The notes beneath the pieces were generated by a model. It saw nothing but the letters and a program-made list of their open reading frames with translations, ran no database searches and was not told the DNA's origin. Shown one piece after another: positions 51,881-59,719 of a stretch of DNA of 64,000 nucleotides. This DNA is from CAMASH01 sp041746635 (GTDB lineage: Bacteria; Verrucomicrobiota; Verrucomicrobiia; Chthoniobacterales; Terrimicrobiaceae), in contig JBGTGQ010000008.1 in the NCBI GenBank assembly GCA_041746635.1, positions 17,909-81,908 of the forward strand. The letters are read 5' to 3'. The position numbers and the translations under genes are program-made. Every line of letters begins with the position of its first letter. Within the stretch, counting starts at the first letter, position 1.

Positions 51881-52672
51881 ATGAATCCAACCAAAGAACG
51901 CACCACGCCGGGACCTTCCGCGAGCGACACCGCCTTTATGGCGGCGCGCGATCTGAAGAGCCACGGCTTTTTCCTCACGCCATTCTTGCAACCCGGCTTC
52001 GCAGTCCTTGATGCCGGTTGCGGTCCCGCCACCATCACAACCGGCATCGCCGAAGCCGTCTTTCCCGCCCGCGTGACGGCGGTGGATCTTTCCCCCGCGC
52101 AATTGGAAACGGCCCGCCGTCTCACCCAAGGCCGCGAAATCGCGAACATCGATTTCATCATCGCCTCGGCCTCGCGGCTTCCGTTTGCCGACCATTCGTT
52201 TGACGTGGTGTTCGCTCACGCCTTGCTCGAACACTTGCGCAAACCGGCCCAGGCCGTGCGCGAATTCCATCGCGTGACCCGCCCCGGCGGATTCATCGCC
52301 GTGTGCAGTCCGGATTGGGAGAACTGCGTCCTCGAGCCCCATTCGCCTCGCGTGGCCCGGGCCATCAACGCCTGCCGCCATTTGCAGGAGGGCGGCGGCG
52401 GCAACACCCGTGCCGGCGCGATGCTTCGCGACTGGATCACTGCGGCCGGCTTCACCCCGCTGGCCCATGATGAATGGATCGAGGAATATCAAAACCCGCG
52501 CCGGATGGTGCACGGTCTCGCCTTGGAATTGGAAAACGCCGGGCAGTTCCATCACGGCACCGCCCTGCGCGAATGGGCCACCGAGCCCGGCGCGCGGTTT
52601 GCCCAGTCGTGGAAATTCGCCACTGGAGTGCGGGCGGACGAATACCGGGAGCGAAGACATTCTATGGAGTAG
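51881..52672 (+). CDS. class I SAM-dependent methyltransferase
   Basis: 263 residues from the ATG at 51881. Motif I V-L-D-A-G-C-G-P-A and the later F-A-D-H-S-F-D-V-V-F-A-H-A-L-L-E-H mark a UbiE/Methyltransf_11-type enzyme for small molecules. Substrate unknown. It lies 40 bases after a terminator and so has its own promoter. Confidence 0.88.
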   Translation: MNPTKERTTPGPSASDTAFMAARDLKSHGFFLTPFLQPGFAVLDAGCGPATITTGIAEAVFPARVTAVDLSPAQLETARRLTQGREIANIDFIIASASRLPFADHSFDVVFAHALLEHLRKPAQAVREFHRVTRPGGFIAVCSPDWENCVLEPHSPRVARAINACRHLQEGGGGNTRAGAMLRDWITAAGFTPLAHDEWIEEYQNPRRMVHGLALELENAGQFHHGTALREWATEPGARFAQSWKFATGVRADEYRERRHSME

Positions 52673-52781
52673 CAGATCATCCTCTGATCCGACGGGACGA
52701 GCAATACGAAGCGGCGGGAGAAGCGCTCATCGAAACGATGGGCGCTCCTGCGATACGATTACCCTCCTCCACCGGAACCCG

Positions 52782-53144
52782 CTAAGCATCTGCCGCGTAG
52801 GCCAGCAGGTCCTCCATGGTAACGAACTCAATCGCGGAGGAATGCGTCGCCTCCAGTACAATGGGCGGAGCCATCCCCGCCTCGAAAGCCTCCACCCATC
52901 GCTGGACGCAAAGGCACCAGCGGTCCCCGGGCTGGAGTCCGGGAAAATCCATCTCCGGCCGCGGCGTGCTCAGGTCGTTGCCCTGTTTTGCGGAAAACTC
53001 TAAAAACTCCGCGCTCATCACCGCACAAACCGTGTGCAGACCCACATCGCCCGGCCCCGTGCGACAATATCCGTCGCGATAAAATCCCGTCACGGGATCG
53101 CTGCAGCAACATTGTAAATCTCCGCCGAGGACATTGGTGGGCAT
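52782..53144 (-). CDS. DUF2237 family protein
   Basis: 120 residues. N-V-L-G-G-D-L-Q-C-C-C-S-D-P-V-T-G-F-Y-R-D-G and G-D-R-W-C-L-C-V-Q-R-W match the conserved, cysteine-containing DUF2237 family across most of its usual length. Function unknown. Its start region faces the glycosyltransferase gene. Confidence 0.92.
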   Translation of the reverse strand: MPTNVLGGDLQCCCSDPVTGFYRDGYCRTGPGDVGLHTVCAVMSAEFLEFSAKQGNDLSTPRPEMDFPGLQPGDRWCLCVQRWVEAFEAGMAPPIVLEATHSSAIEFVTMEDLLAYAADA

Positions 53145-53220
53145 TTGTTTTAAGAGTCGTTAAGGGCTTAAAGTTAATGGTTGAGAGGCTGGCAATCGAC
53201 TGAAGCCCGCAGCATCCTTT

Positions 53221-53255
53221 ATCAACCATCAACCATCAACCCTCAACCATCAACT
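53221..53255 (+). repeat. heptamer array before the glycosyltransferase gene
   Basis: Five seven-base units: ATCAACC three times, CTCAACC, ATCAACT. It ends 6 bases before the ATG and fills the place where a ribosome-binding site would be. Confidence 0.85.
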
Positions 53256-53261
53256 CCCCAA

Positions 53262-54491
53262 ATGCGCATCCTCTTTGTCCCCTTCGGCAGCGAGGGCGAT
53301 GTGAACCCCCTCTTCTGGCTTGCCGACGGCCTGGCCGCCCGCGGCCACCAACCCGTCTTCCTCCTCACCCCGCATTTTGGCCATCTCGCCACCAGCCGGG
53401 GTTTTGCGTGGGTGCCCATGGGCGACGAGGAAGACTTTCTGCGCTTCGCCCGCGAACCCCTCTTGTGGAGCCGCCTGCGCGGACCCGAATTCGTCATTCG
53501 CGGCATGGTCGAAACCCTGCCCGCCTACCGCGAGGCCTTTGCCCTTGCCCCGCGGCCCGTTGACCTTGTCGTCACCTCCACCTTTGCCTTGGCCGCATCC
53601 TCCCTCGCCGAGGCGGAAAAAATTCCGCGACTCACCTTGCACTTGCAACCCCTCTGTCTGCAAAGCGAATACGAATGCCCTCTCTTTCAACCCGAACTCG
53701 TCTGGCTCAACCAATCCCCCCGCTGGGTCAAACGCGCCTTCTTTCGTTTGGTGGACCTCGTGCTCCGGATGCTCGCGCAAAAACCGCTCAATCAATTCCG
53801 CCGCGACCTTGGCCTCCCGCCATTCCGCAAATTCTACGAGGAAGCCGTCAACGGGGCCCCCGCCATCGCCGCCCTCTTCCCCGATTGGTTCGCCCCGCCC
53901 CAACCGGACTGGCCCGCCCAACTGCGCCAATTCGGTTTCCCCCTCACCGCCGACCCGCGCCCGCTCCCGCCCGACGTGGAAACCTTTCTCACCGCCGGCC
54001 CGCCTCCTGTTGTCTGGACCCACGGCTCGGCCAATTTCGACATCCGTCATTTCCAGGAACGCGCCCTCGCCGTTTCTCGGGAACTCGGCCTGCGCTGCCT
54101 CCTCGTCAGTCTCGAACCGCCGGGTAATCCCCTCCCGCCCGAGACCCACCACGCCCCCCACGTGCGCTTCGAGGACCTCTTCCTCCGCTGCGCCGCCGCC
54201 GTTCACCACGGCGGCATCGGCACCACCTCCAAGGCCATCGCCGCCGCCATTCCGCAACTCATCATCCCCCGCGCTCACGACCAACCCGACAACGCCGCCC
54301 GCATCGTGCGCCTCGGTCTCGGCCAGACCCTCTCCTTCGGCAAGCTCGACACCCCTGATCTCGCCCGGTCCCTCCGTGGACTCCTCGCTTCGCCCGCCGT
54401 CAAGACGCGCTGCCTCGAATATCAATCCCGCCTGCGCGATCCGCTGGCCTCCCTGTGCGATTGGGCCGAAACCCTGGCGGAAAAAAGCTAA
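53262..54491 (+). CDS. UGT/MGT-type glycosyltransferase
   Basis: 409 residues from the ATG at 53262. GT-B fold: N-terminal R-I-L-F-V-P-F-G-S-E-G-D-V-N-P and the C-terminal donor-binding motif H-H-G-G-I-G-T-T-S-K-A-I-A...P-Q-L-I-I-P-R-A-H-D-Q-P-D-N-A. Related to sterol, macrolide or rhamnosyl glycosyltransferases; acceptor unknown. No Shine-Dalgarno sequence: the upstream bases are a heptamer array. Confidence 0.9.
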   Translation: MRILFVPFGSEGDVNPLFWLADGLAARGHQPVFLLTPHFGHLATSRGFAWVPMGDEEDFLRFAREPLLWSRLRGPEFVIRGMVETLPAYREAFALAPRPVDLVVTSTFALAASSLAEAEKIPRLTLHLQPLCLQSEYECPLFQPELVWLNQSPRWVKRAFFRLVDLVLRMLAQKPLNQFRRDLGLPPFRKFYEEAVNGAPAIAALFPDWFAPPQPDWPAQLRQFGFPLTADPRPLPPDVETFLTAGPPPVVWTHGSANFDIRHFQERALAVSRELGLRCLLVSLEPPGNPLPPETHHAPHVRFEDLFLRCAAAVHHGGIGTTSKAIAAAIPQLIIPRAHDQPDNAARIVRLGLGQTLSFGKLDTPDLARSLRGLLASPAVKTRCLEYQSRLRDPLASLCDWAETLAEKS

Positions 54492-54539
54492 GCCACAGTT
54501 GAAGCGGAAGGGAGCTCCGTCCGGAAAGAAATCAGTCCC

Positions 54540-55874
54540 CTACTCATACCGAAGCGCCTCGATCGGATCGAGTTTGGAAGCGCGCATCGCAGGATAAATT
54601 CCGGAAACGATGCCGGCCAGAATGGCAAAGGCCACGCTGAAAATCACGGAACTCCAAGTCATCAGCGGCACATTCTCTGTCGGGGCCACCGCGATGAGGA
54701 CCTGGATGAGAATCGCTCCAGCCGCCACACCGAGGATGCCACCGATGAAGGCGACGGAGATGCTTTCCACCAGGATTTGCATGAAAATATCGCGACCCTT
54801 CGCGCCCACGGCGAGGCGGATGCCGATCTCGCGCACGCGTTCGGTGATGCTGGCCAGCATGATGTTCGTGATGCCGATGGCTCCCACCACAAGACTGATC
54901 ACGGCGATGAGTCCCCCGCTCAACCGGGTGGCCGCGATACTCTGCTCCGTGCGATCAAACCACTCCTCGCGCGTCTCCAGTTCGTAGTCGTCCACCCCGC
55001 GATGGGTCGCATCGAGCGTGCGCCGCACCTGGTCGAGGGTCTCATGGAAATCATCGATATCTGCCACGCGGAAACTCAGGGTTTCCAACTTGACCGTATC
55101 CACCGAATCGTCGGGGAAGAGGCCGGATTTGAATTCATAAAAGAGAGTCGAAAGGGGAATAAAGACGGATTCGTTTTTTCCCCGGAAGGGATCCCAGCGG
55201 CTCCCCTTCTTTCTCCGCGTGTTGTCACCGGCGCGCGGCTTGTTATGGGCGGCGAGAATGGCGCGCATGCGCTTGTCCTGTTCCCGCTCATAGCGGGCCA
55301 ACACCCCCACCACGGTGAAAGGAGATTGATTGATAGTCAGGGTGCGGCCGAGGGTTTCCTTGGGCGGCAGGGCGGGCCAGAGTTTCCTCGCCATCTCATC
55401 CCCGATCACCACACTGCGGGAGGCACGCTCGACATCAAGATCGGAAATAAAACGCCCAGCGGCAAGTTCGTGCCTGGCGACCACAAAATGGTCGGGCCAG
55501 ACGCCGCGAACTCCCTTGCGGTCGGAAGAAAACTCGCTGGCCACCAGCGCGCCATGAGTCATCTCCGGTGAAACATGCGAGACGTTGCCCACGCCGGCCT
55601 GAATGGCCCGCGCATCCAGGAGGGTGCGGCCGGGGGAGAGATTCCAAAACTCGAACATGGCACTGGAGATTTCCTTGTTCTGGATACTGACAAGCTCCAG
55701 CCCGCCCATCTGCTGCATGAAGGTTCGGGTGCCTTTCTCAATGCCGGCGGTGAGCGCCATCATGGCAATGAGACTGCTCACGCCCATGACGATGCCCAGC
55801 ATGGATAGGGCGCTGCGAAATTTGTGCGCCGCGATTTCCCGCAACCCCGTCTCCAGGCAGATGAGGAGGTTCAT
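54540..55874 (-). CDS. MacB/FtsX-type ABC transporter permease
   Basis: 444 residues from the ATG at 55874. One N-terminal transmembrane helix, a large periplasmic MacB-PCD domain, and three C-terminal helices with the FtsX domain (G-A-I-G-I-T-N-I-M-L-A-S-I-T-E-R-V-R-E-I-G-I-R-style motif). With the ATPase and adaptor genes upstream it forms a tripartite MacAB-like exporter for peptides, lipoproteins or drugs. Its start is preceded by a heptamer array. Confidence 0.93.
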   Translation of the reverse strand: MNLLICLETGLREIAAHKFRSALSMLGIVMGVSSLIAMMALTAGIEKGTRTFMQQMGGLELVSIQNKEISSAMFEFWNLSPGRTLLDARAIQAGVGNVSHVSPEMTHGALVASEFSSDRKGVRGVWPDHFVVARHELAAGRFISDLDVERASRSVVIGDEMARKLWPALPPKETLGRTLTINQSPFTVVGVLARYEREQDKRMRAILAAHNKPRAGDNTRRKKGSRWDPFRGKNESVFIPLSTLFYEFKSGLFPDDSVDTVKLETLSFRVADIDDFHETLDQVRRTLDATHRGVDDYELETREEWFDRTEQSIAATRLSGGLIAVISLVVGAIGITNIMLASITERVREIGIRLAVGAKGRDIFMQILVESISVAFIGGILGVAAGAILIQVLIAVAPTENVPLMTWSSVIFSVAFAILAGIVSGIYPAMRASKLDPIEALRYE

Positions 55875-55880
55875 GCGGAT

Positions 55881-55908
55881 GGTTGATGGTTGATGGTTAA
55901 TGGTTGAG
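55881..55908 (-). repeat. heptamer array before the permease gene
   Basis: Plus-strand units GGTTGAT, GGTTGAT, GGTTAAT, GGTTGAG, that is ATCAACC-type heptamers on the coding strand, ending 6 bases before the start codon at 55874. Confidence 0.85.
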
Positions 55909-56004
55909 AGGAAGAACCCCGATGAGGCCGCGGCAGGAAATGCCCGTGTCTCGCAACGGCCTCCGGCGATCCTGCGAATCTCAACCAATAAGCCTCAACT
56001 CCCC

Positions 56005-56685
56005 TCATGGCGCGTATTCCCGGCGGATGCGGCCGTCGCGGATCTCGATCACACGCTTGGTGATGGCGGCGACATCGGGGTCGTGAGTGACCAGGACGAC
56101 GGTCTTGCCGTCCCGGTTGAGCTGACGGAACATCTCCAAAATCATCTCGCCGGTTGCGCTGTCGAGATTGCCGGTGGGTTCGTCGCCGAAAAGGATGCGC
56201 GGCCGGTTGACCAGAGCGCGGCCGATGGCGACGCGCTGGCACTGGCCGCCGCTCAACTGGGTGGGCCGGTTGCCCAGCCGGTCGCCCAGGCCGACCGCTT
56301 TCGCCACCTCCACCGCGCGGGCGCGGCGTTCGCTTTTAGAGGTTCCGGAATAGATGAGCGGTAACTCGATGTTGCGCACCACATCCAGCTTGGGCAGCAG
56401 GTTGAACGACTGGAAAACGAAGCCCAACTCGCAGTTGCGCACTTCAGCCAGCGTATCGGCGCTGGCCGAACTGAGGTCTCGACCGCAGATTTCCATGCGG
56501 CCGGAACTGGGCGTGTCCAGACAGCCGAGCAGATGCATGAGGGTGGACTTGCCGCTGCCACTCGGACCAACGATGGCGAGGAATTCCCCCTCCTCAATGC
56601 GCAGGCTCACACCATCGAGCGCGCGGATTTCCTGATCGCCGATGCGATAGGATTTTTTTACGTCTTCGAGAAAAACAAGAGACAC
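56005..56685 (-). CDS. MacB/LolD-type ABC transporter ATP-binding protein
   Basis: 226 residues. Walker A G-P-S-G-S-G-K-S-T, signature L-S-G-G-Q-C-Q-R-V, Walker B I-L-F-G-D-E-P-T-G-N-L-D, H-loop V-T-H-D. The signature has Cys where Gln-Gln is usual. Energises the exporter encoded with the neighbouring permease and adaptor. Flanked by degenerate heptamer arrays. Confidence 0.94.
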   Translation of the reverse strand: MSLVFLEDVKKSYRIGDQEIRALDGVSLRIEEGEFLAIVGPSGSGKSTLMHLLGCLDTPSSGRMEICGRDLSSASADTLAEVRNCELGFVFQSFNLLPKLDVVRNIELPLIYSGTSKSERRARAVEVAKAVGLGDRLGNRPTQLSGGQCQRVAIGRALVNRPRILFGDEPTGNLDSATGEMILEMFRQLNRDGKTVVLVTHDPDVAAITKRVIEIRDGRIRREYAP

Positions 56686-56694
56686 GGGATGAGG

Positions 56695-56722
56695 GTCATT
56701 AGTTATAGTCAGCGGTCATTGG
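56695..56722 (-). repeat. degenerate heptamer array before the ATPase gene
   Basis: Units GTCATTA, GTTATAG, TCAGCGG, TCATTGG. The first is the reverse complement of the TAATGAC unit at 56745-56772, so the two arrays can pair. Confidence 0.55.
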
Positions 56723-56744
56723 AAGGGGGCACGTGGAGCTCACC

Positions 56745-56772
56745 TAATGACTAATGACCATTGACTAATGAC
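56745..56772 (-). repeat. heptamer array between adaptor and ATPase genes
   Basis: Units TAATGAC, TAATGAC, CATTGAC, TAATGAC in the 95-base gap between the adaptor stop and the ATPase start. Confidence 0.8.
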
Positions 56773-56780
56773 AGAATAAT

Positions 56781-57869
56781 TCACGACTTCGCCGGAGCGA
56801 GAGCGGGCTCGACCAGAAGGATTTCCTCGCCCTCGCTCACCCCGGACTTAATTTCCACAAAGGACAGGTTGGTGACTCCGACGGTCACATTGCGCTTCTC
56901 CGTTGATTCGCCTTTGCGCACATAGACCACCGCCTGCTTGTTTTCCTTGAAGATGGCGCTGACTGGCACGCTGACCGCACCGTCGGCCTTGCCCACCGGC
57001 ACATTCATACTCACCGACATGCCGGGTTTGAGGCGTCCGTCGTTGTCCTCGATCAAGGCGTGAACCTCGAAACCCTTGATGTTATTTTTCACCACAGCGA
57101 GTGGAGCGATGAATTCGATATGGGCGCGGACGGGATCCTCGGCGGTGTCAGACATGTTCACTTCAACAAGCTGGCCCGGGGTCAGGCGCGGGGCATCCAC
57201 TTGGTTGACGTGCGAGTTGATCAACAATTGCGAGAGGTCGGCAAAGGTCATGATCTCGGTACCGGAGTTGACACTGGCGGCGGCAACGACCACCTGGCCC
57301 TCAATGACCAAGGTGTCCAGCACGGTGCCATCAGCCGGCGCGATGATCTTGGTTTTACTCAGCTTGTCCTCCACGGTCTGCAAACGGCTGCGGGACTTGG
57401 CCAGGGTGTTTTCGGAAATTGCCAGATCAGCTTCCAGATTGGCGAAGACTTCCTTGCTGATGAGCTTTTCTTTGTAGAGCGCGCGGGCCCGCTCGGTGTT
57501 GCCGCGGTTTTTGTCCACGGAAAGTTGGGCTCCGGCGATGTCGGTGAGGGCGGAGGCTTTCTCGGTGAGGAGATCCGTATCGTCAATCTCGGCCAGCAAG
57601 CCGCCCTTGGGAATTTTTTGCCCGATGGTGGCGTGGATTTTTTTTACCTTGCCCCCGACCTCGGCCTTGATGGGAACCTGAAAAGCAGCGGTGATTTCGC
57701 CGGTGAGAAGCAAGTTCGATTCGATATCCCGGCGTTCAGCCTTGGCGCTCATCTCCGGCTTTTCCGCCGCTTCTTGCGGCAGCCATTTTTCCCGCCCCAG
57801 CCACGCGACGAGCGAGAGCAGGCCCAGGACGATGACCGCGACAAAAAGCCAGCGGGGCACATCTTTCAC
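56781..57869 (-). CDS. MacA/HlyD-type periplasmic adaptor protein
   Basis: 362 residues from a GTG at 57869 that overlaps the FIST stop codon (GTGA). One N-terminal transmembrane helix (W-L-F-V-A-V-I-V-L-G), lipoyl-like halves (P-I-K-A-E-V-G-G-K-V and I-I-A-P-A-D-G-T-V-L-D), and a helical hairpin between them. Links the inner-membrane ABC exporter to the outer membrane. Order in the operon is FIST, adaptor, ATPase, permease. Confidence 0.9.
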   Translation of the reverse strand: MKDVPRWLFVAVIVLGLLSLVAWLGREKWLPQEAAEKPEMSAKAERRDIESNLLLTGEITAAFQVPIKAEVGGKVKKIHATIGQKIPKGGLLAEIDDTDLLTEKASALTDIAGAQLSVDKNRGNTERARALYKEKLISKEVFANLEADLAISENTLAKSRSRLQTVEDKLSKTKIIAPADGTVLDTLVIEGQVVVAAASVNSGTEIMTFADLSQLLINSHVNQVDAPRLTPGQLVEVNMSDTAEDPVRAHIEFIAPLAVVKNNIKGFEVHALIEDNDGRLKPGMSVSMNVPVGKADGAVSVPVSAIFKENKQAVVYVRKGESTEKRNVTVGVTNLSFVEIKSGVSEGEEILLVEPALAPAKS

Positions 57870-59041
57870 AAAGCGGGCTCCTCGGCAAAAAACAGTGCGC
57901 AAGATGCGCTGTAGGTGTGGATAAAGTTCCGGTCGCCCAGCGGACCGATCTCCCCGCTGCAAAAGAATCCCGCGCTGGAGTGCTCGCCAAGAATTTCCTC
58001 CAAGAGGCCGGCATCATGACCCTTGCTGCCGAAGAGGTGGGCACCGCGACCGGAGCAGGCGAAAAGCAGCGAAGCCAGCGGCGCTCGGCCGGATTCCGTG
58101 GCGGCGTGGCGCAGGATGGCCCGCCATTCGGTGTCGGCGGAAGTTTTGTCGCGAAGCTGATATTGCAAAGTTTGCCCCACTCGCGGAAATCCCCCGATAA
58201 CCACCGCTCCCGAGCTCGGGTCGGCCCCGAGAATGTTGCGGATGAGAAAATCCCCGGGTTTGAAATCCTCGACGTATTCGGTGCCGGCCAGTCCGGCAAA
58301 AAGGTTGCCCTTCGCGGTGGCTTTCTCGCCATCTGAGAGCCCCTCGAAGGCGGACTCCAGCGCTTCATAAGCCGGCCGCGCACCAAGGGAATAAACCACA
58401 TTGCTGTCCGCACGGGTAACCGTGAGCGGTTCGCCAATGGGCCGGCAACCCTGGCTCACCACCGGCAGCACGCGCAGTCCGGTCATCGAAACCGCCAGCG
58501 CATCCACAAGGCGTCCGTTGAAAAAAACCCCGGCGTCCTCGCCATTCTCTGAGCCACCGGCCAATCCGCCCACGGATGGCACGCCCGGCCAGGCGGCGTT
58601 CCATTCCGTCAGCCAGGCCTCGGCGTCGAAAACAAACGGATTCACCAGCGTGATCCAGGAAGCGGGATTGGCCACACCGCAGCGTTTGCGCCAGAAATCA
58701 GGACCAGCCGATTCCTCCACCATGGACTGACGGAGTGGGACGATCTGAAACCCGGCCTGCGGTGCCCCGAGAGCCAGCAGACTGAAGCCGGGTTCTTCCT
58801 CGTCCTCCTCCCCATCCTGGGTCAGACCCACGCCGGTGGCCCCGGCCAGGTCTGTCACATGGCCGTCCACCCGGACGATTTCGGTGAATTCTTCAACATG
58901 CGGCAGATAGTCCGGCGTAACGAAAGCAAAGGCCAGCAGGGCGGAACCGCCCGTGGCTGCCTTCAACTCAAAGGCGGCCTCGGCCACATCCTGCGGGGAG
59001 AATTTCCCCTTGCGGTGCACGCTGGCGCACTTGCTGTTCAT
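57866..59041 (-). CDS. FIST-domain sensor protein
   Basis: 391 residues with FIST_N (about 25-215) and FIST_C (about 220-370) domains; telling segments are S-V-G-G-L-A-G-G, F-F-N-G-R-L-V-D-A-L-A-V and C-S-G-R-G-A-H-L-F. FIST proteins are thought to bind small ligands such as amino acids in signal transduction, usually next to kinases; here it is translationally coupled to an exporter adaptor. Possibly senses the exported substrate. Confidence 0.88.
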   Translation of the reverse strand: MNSKCASVHRKGKFSPQDVAEAAFELKAATGGSALLAFAFVTPDYLPHVEEFTEIVRVDGHVTDLAGATGVGLTQDGEEDEEEPGFSLLALGAPQAGFQIVPLRQSMVEESAGPDFWRKRCGVANPASWITLVNPFVFDAEAWLTEWNAAWPGVPSVGGLAGGSENGEDAGVFFNGRLVDALAVSMTGLRVLPVVSQGCRPIGEPLTVTRADSNVVYSLGARPAYEALESAFEGLSDGEKATAKGNLFAGLAGTEYVEDFKPGDFLIRNILGADPSSGAVVIGGFPRVGQTLQYQLRDKTSADTEWRAILRHAATESGRAPLASLLFACSGRGAHLFGSKGHDAGLLEEILGEHSSAGFFCSGEIGPLGDRNFIHTYSASCALFFAEEPAL

Positions 59042-59128
59042 ACGGTGAGTTTCCCGCGAAGCCAGCGGATGTCAACCACCAGCGTGTCCCGACTCCCTCA
59101 TACCCTGCTTCCCGGCACGAATTTTCGC

Positions 59129-59584
59129 CTATTTCGCCGGAACTGGCACCGGAATCACGATCTTGCCGTCTTTCTCGGCCACCGGCATTTTGCTGGTATT
59201 TTTTCCGCTGCCGCTGGCGCCTGTCGATTCCACCATGATGACGAGTTGTTTGTAGGGCTCGAGAGGCAGTTTAAATTTTTTCCCGTCGGGCATGGTCTTC
59301 GGCTCATTGAGCTTGGCCGCTTCCTCGGGCGTCGGCGTCACTAGTTCGATGCTCGTAATCTTGCTGCCGGGCGGGATCGGCATCGTCACCATCATTTTGA
59401 AAAACTCCACAATCTCAGGCGGCGCTCCTTCAGTGTAGAGATAGGAAGTCAGCGTTTCTTTGTCACCGGCTTCAAGGGCGGTTTTGTAGCTGTCCAAAAA
59501 CGCTTTTTCCGCTGCGGGCGTCGCGGCGCGGACCGGCAGGACGAGAAAAACAGCAGCCAATAAAACGAGAACGGGATTTTTCAT
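59129..59584 (-). CDS. secreted hypothetical protein
   Basis: 151 residues. Signal peptide (V-L-V-L-L-A-A-V-F-L-V-L-P-V-R-A-A) then an NTF2-like looking helical and beta segment (F-L-D-S-Y-K-T-A-L-E-A-G-D) and a Lys/Pro-rich tail. No named family. Divergent from the large membrane protein gene. Confidence 0.75.
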   Translation of the reverse strand: MKNPVLVLLAAVFLVLPVRAATPAAEKAFLDSYKTALEAGDKETLTSYLYTEGAPPEIVEFFKMMVTMPIPPGSKITSIELVTPTPEEAAKLNEPKTMPDGKKFKLPLEPYKQLVIMVESTGASGSGKNTSKMPVAEKDGKIVIPVPVPAK

Positions 59585-59719
59585 CCGTTTCGCTTAATGC
59601 GTCCCGTTGCGCAAAGAAAGCCCGAAGTGTTCGGACACAAGCGAAGCTTTCGACCTCTTTTCCCCTCGCCCTGCTTGCCAGGAAGCTATTCAATCGCTCG
59701 AACGTCTCCACTTCACATT

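Noticed and set aside
53221..53255. CRISPR array
   Set aside because: Units are seven bases without spacers. No CRISPR array or cas gene was seen anywhere in the window.
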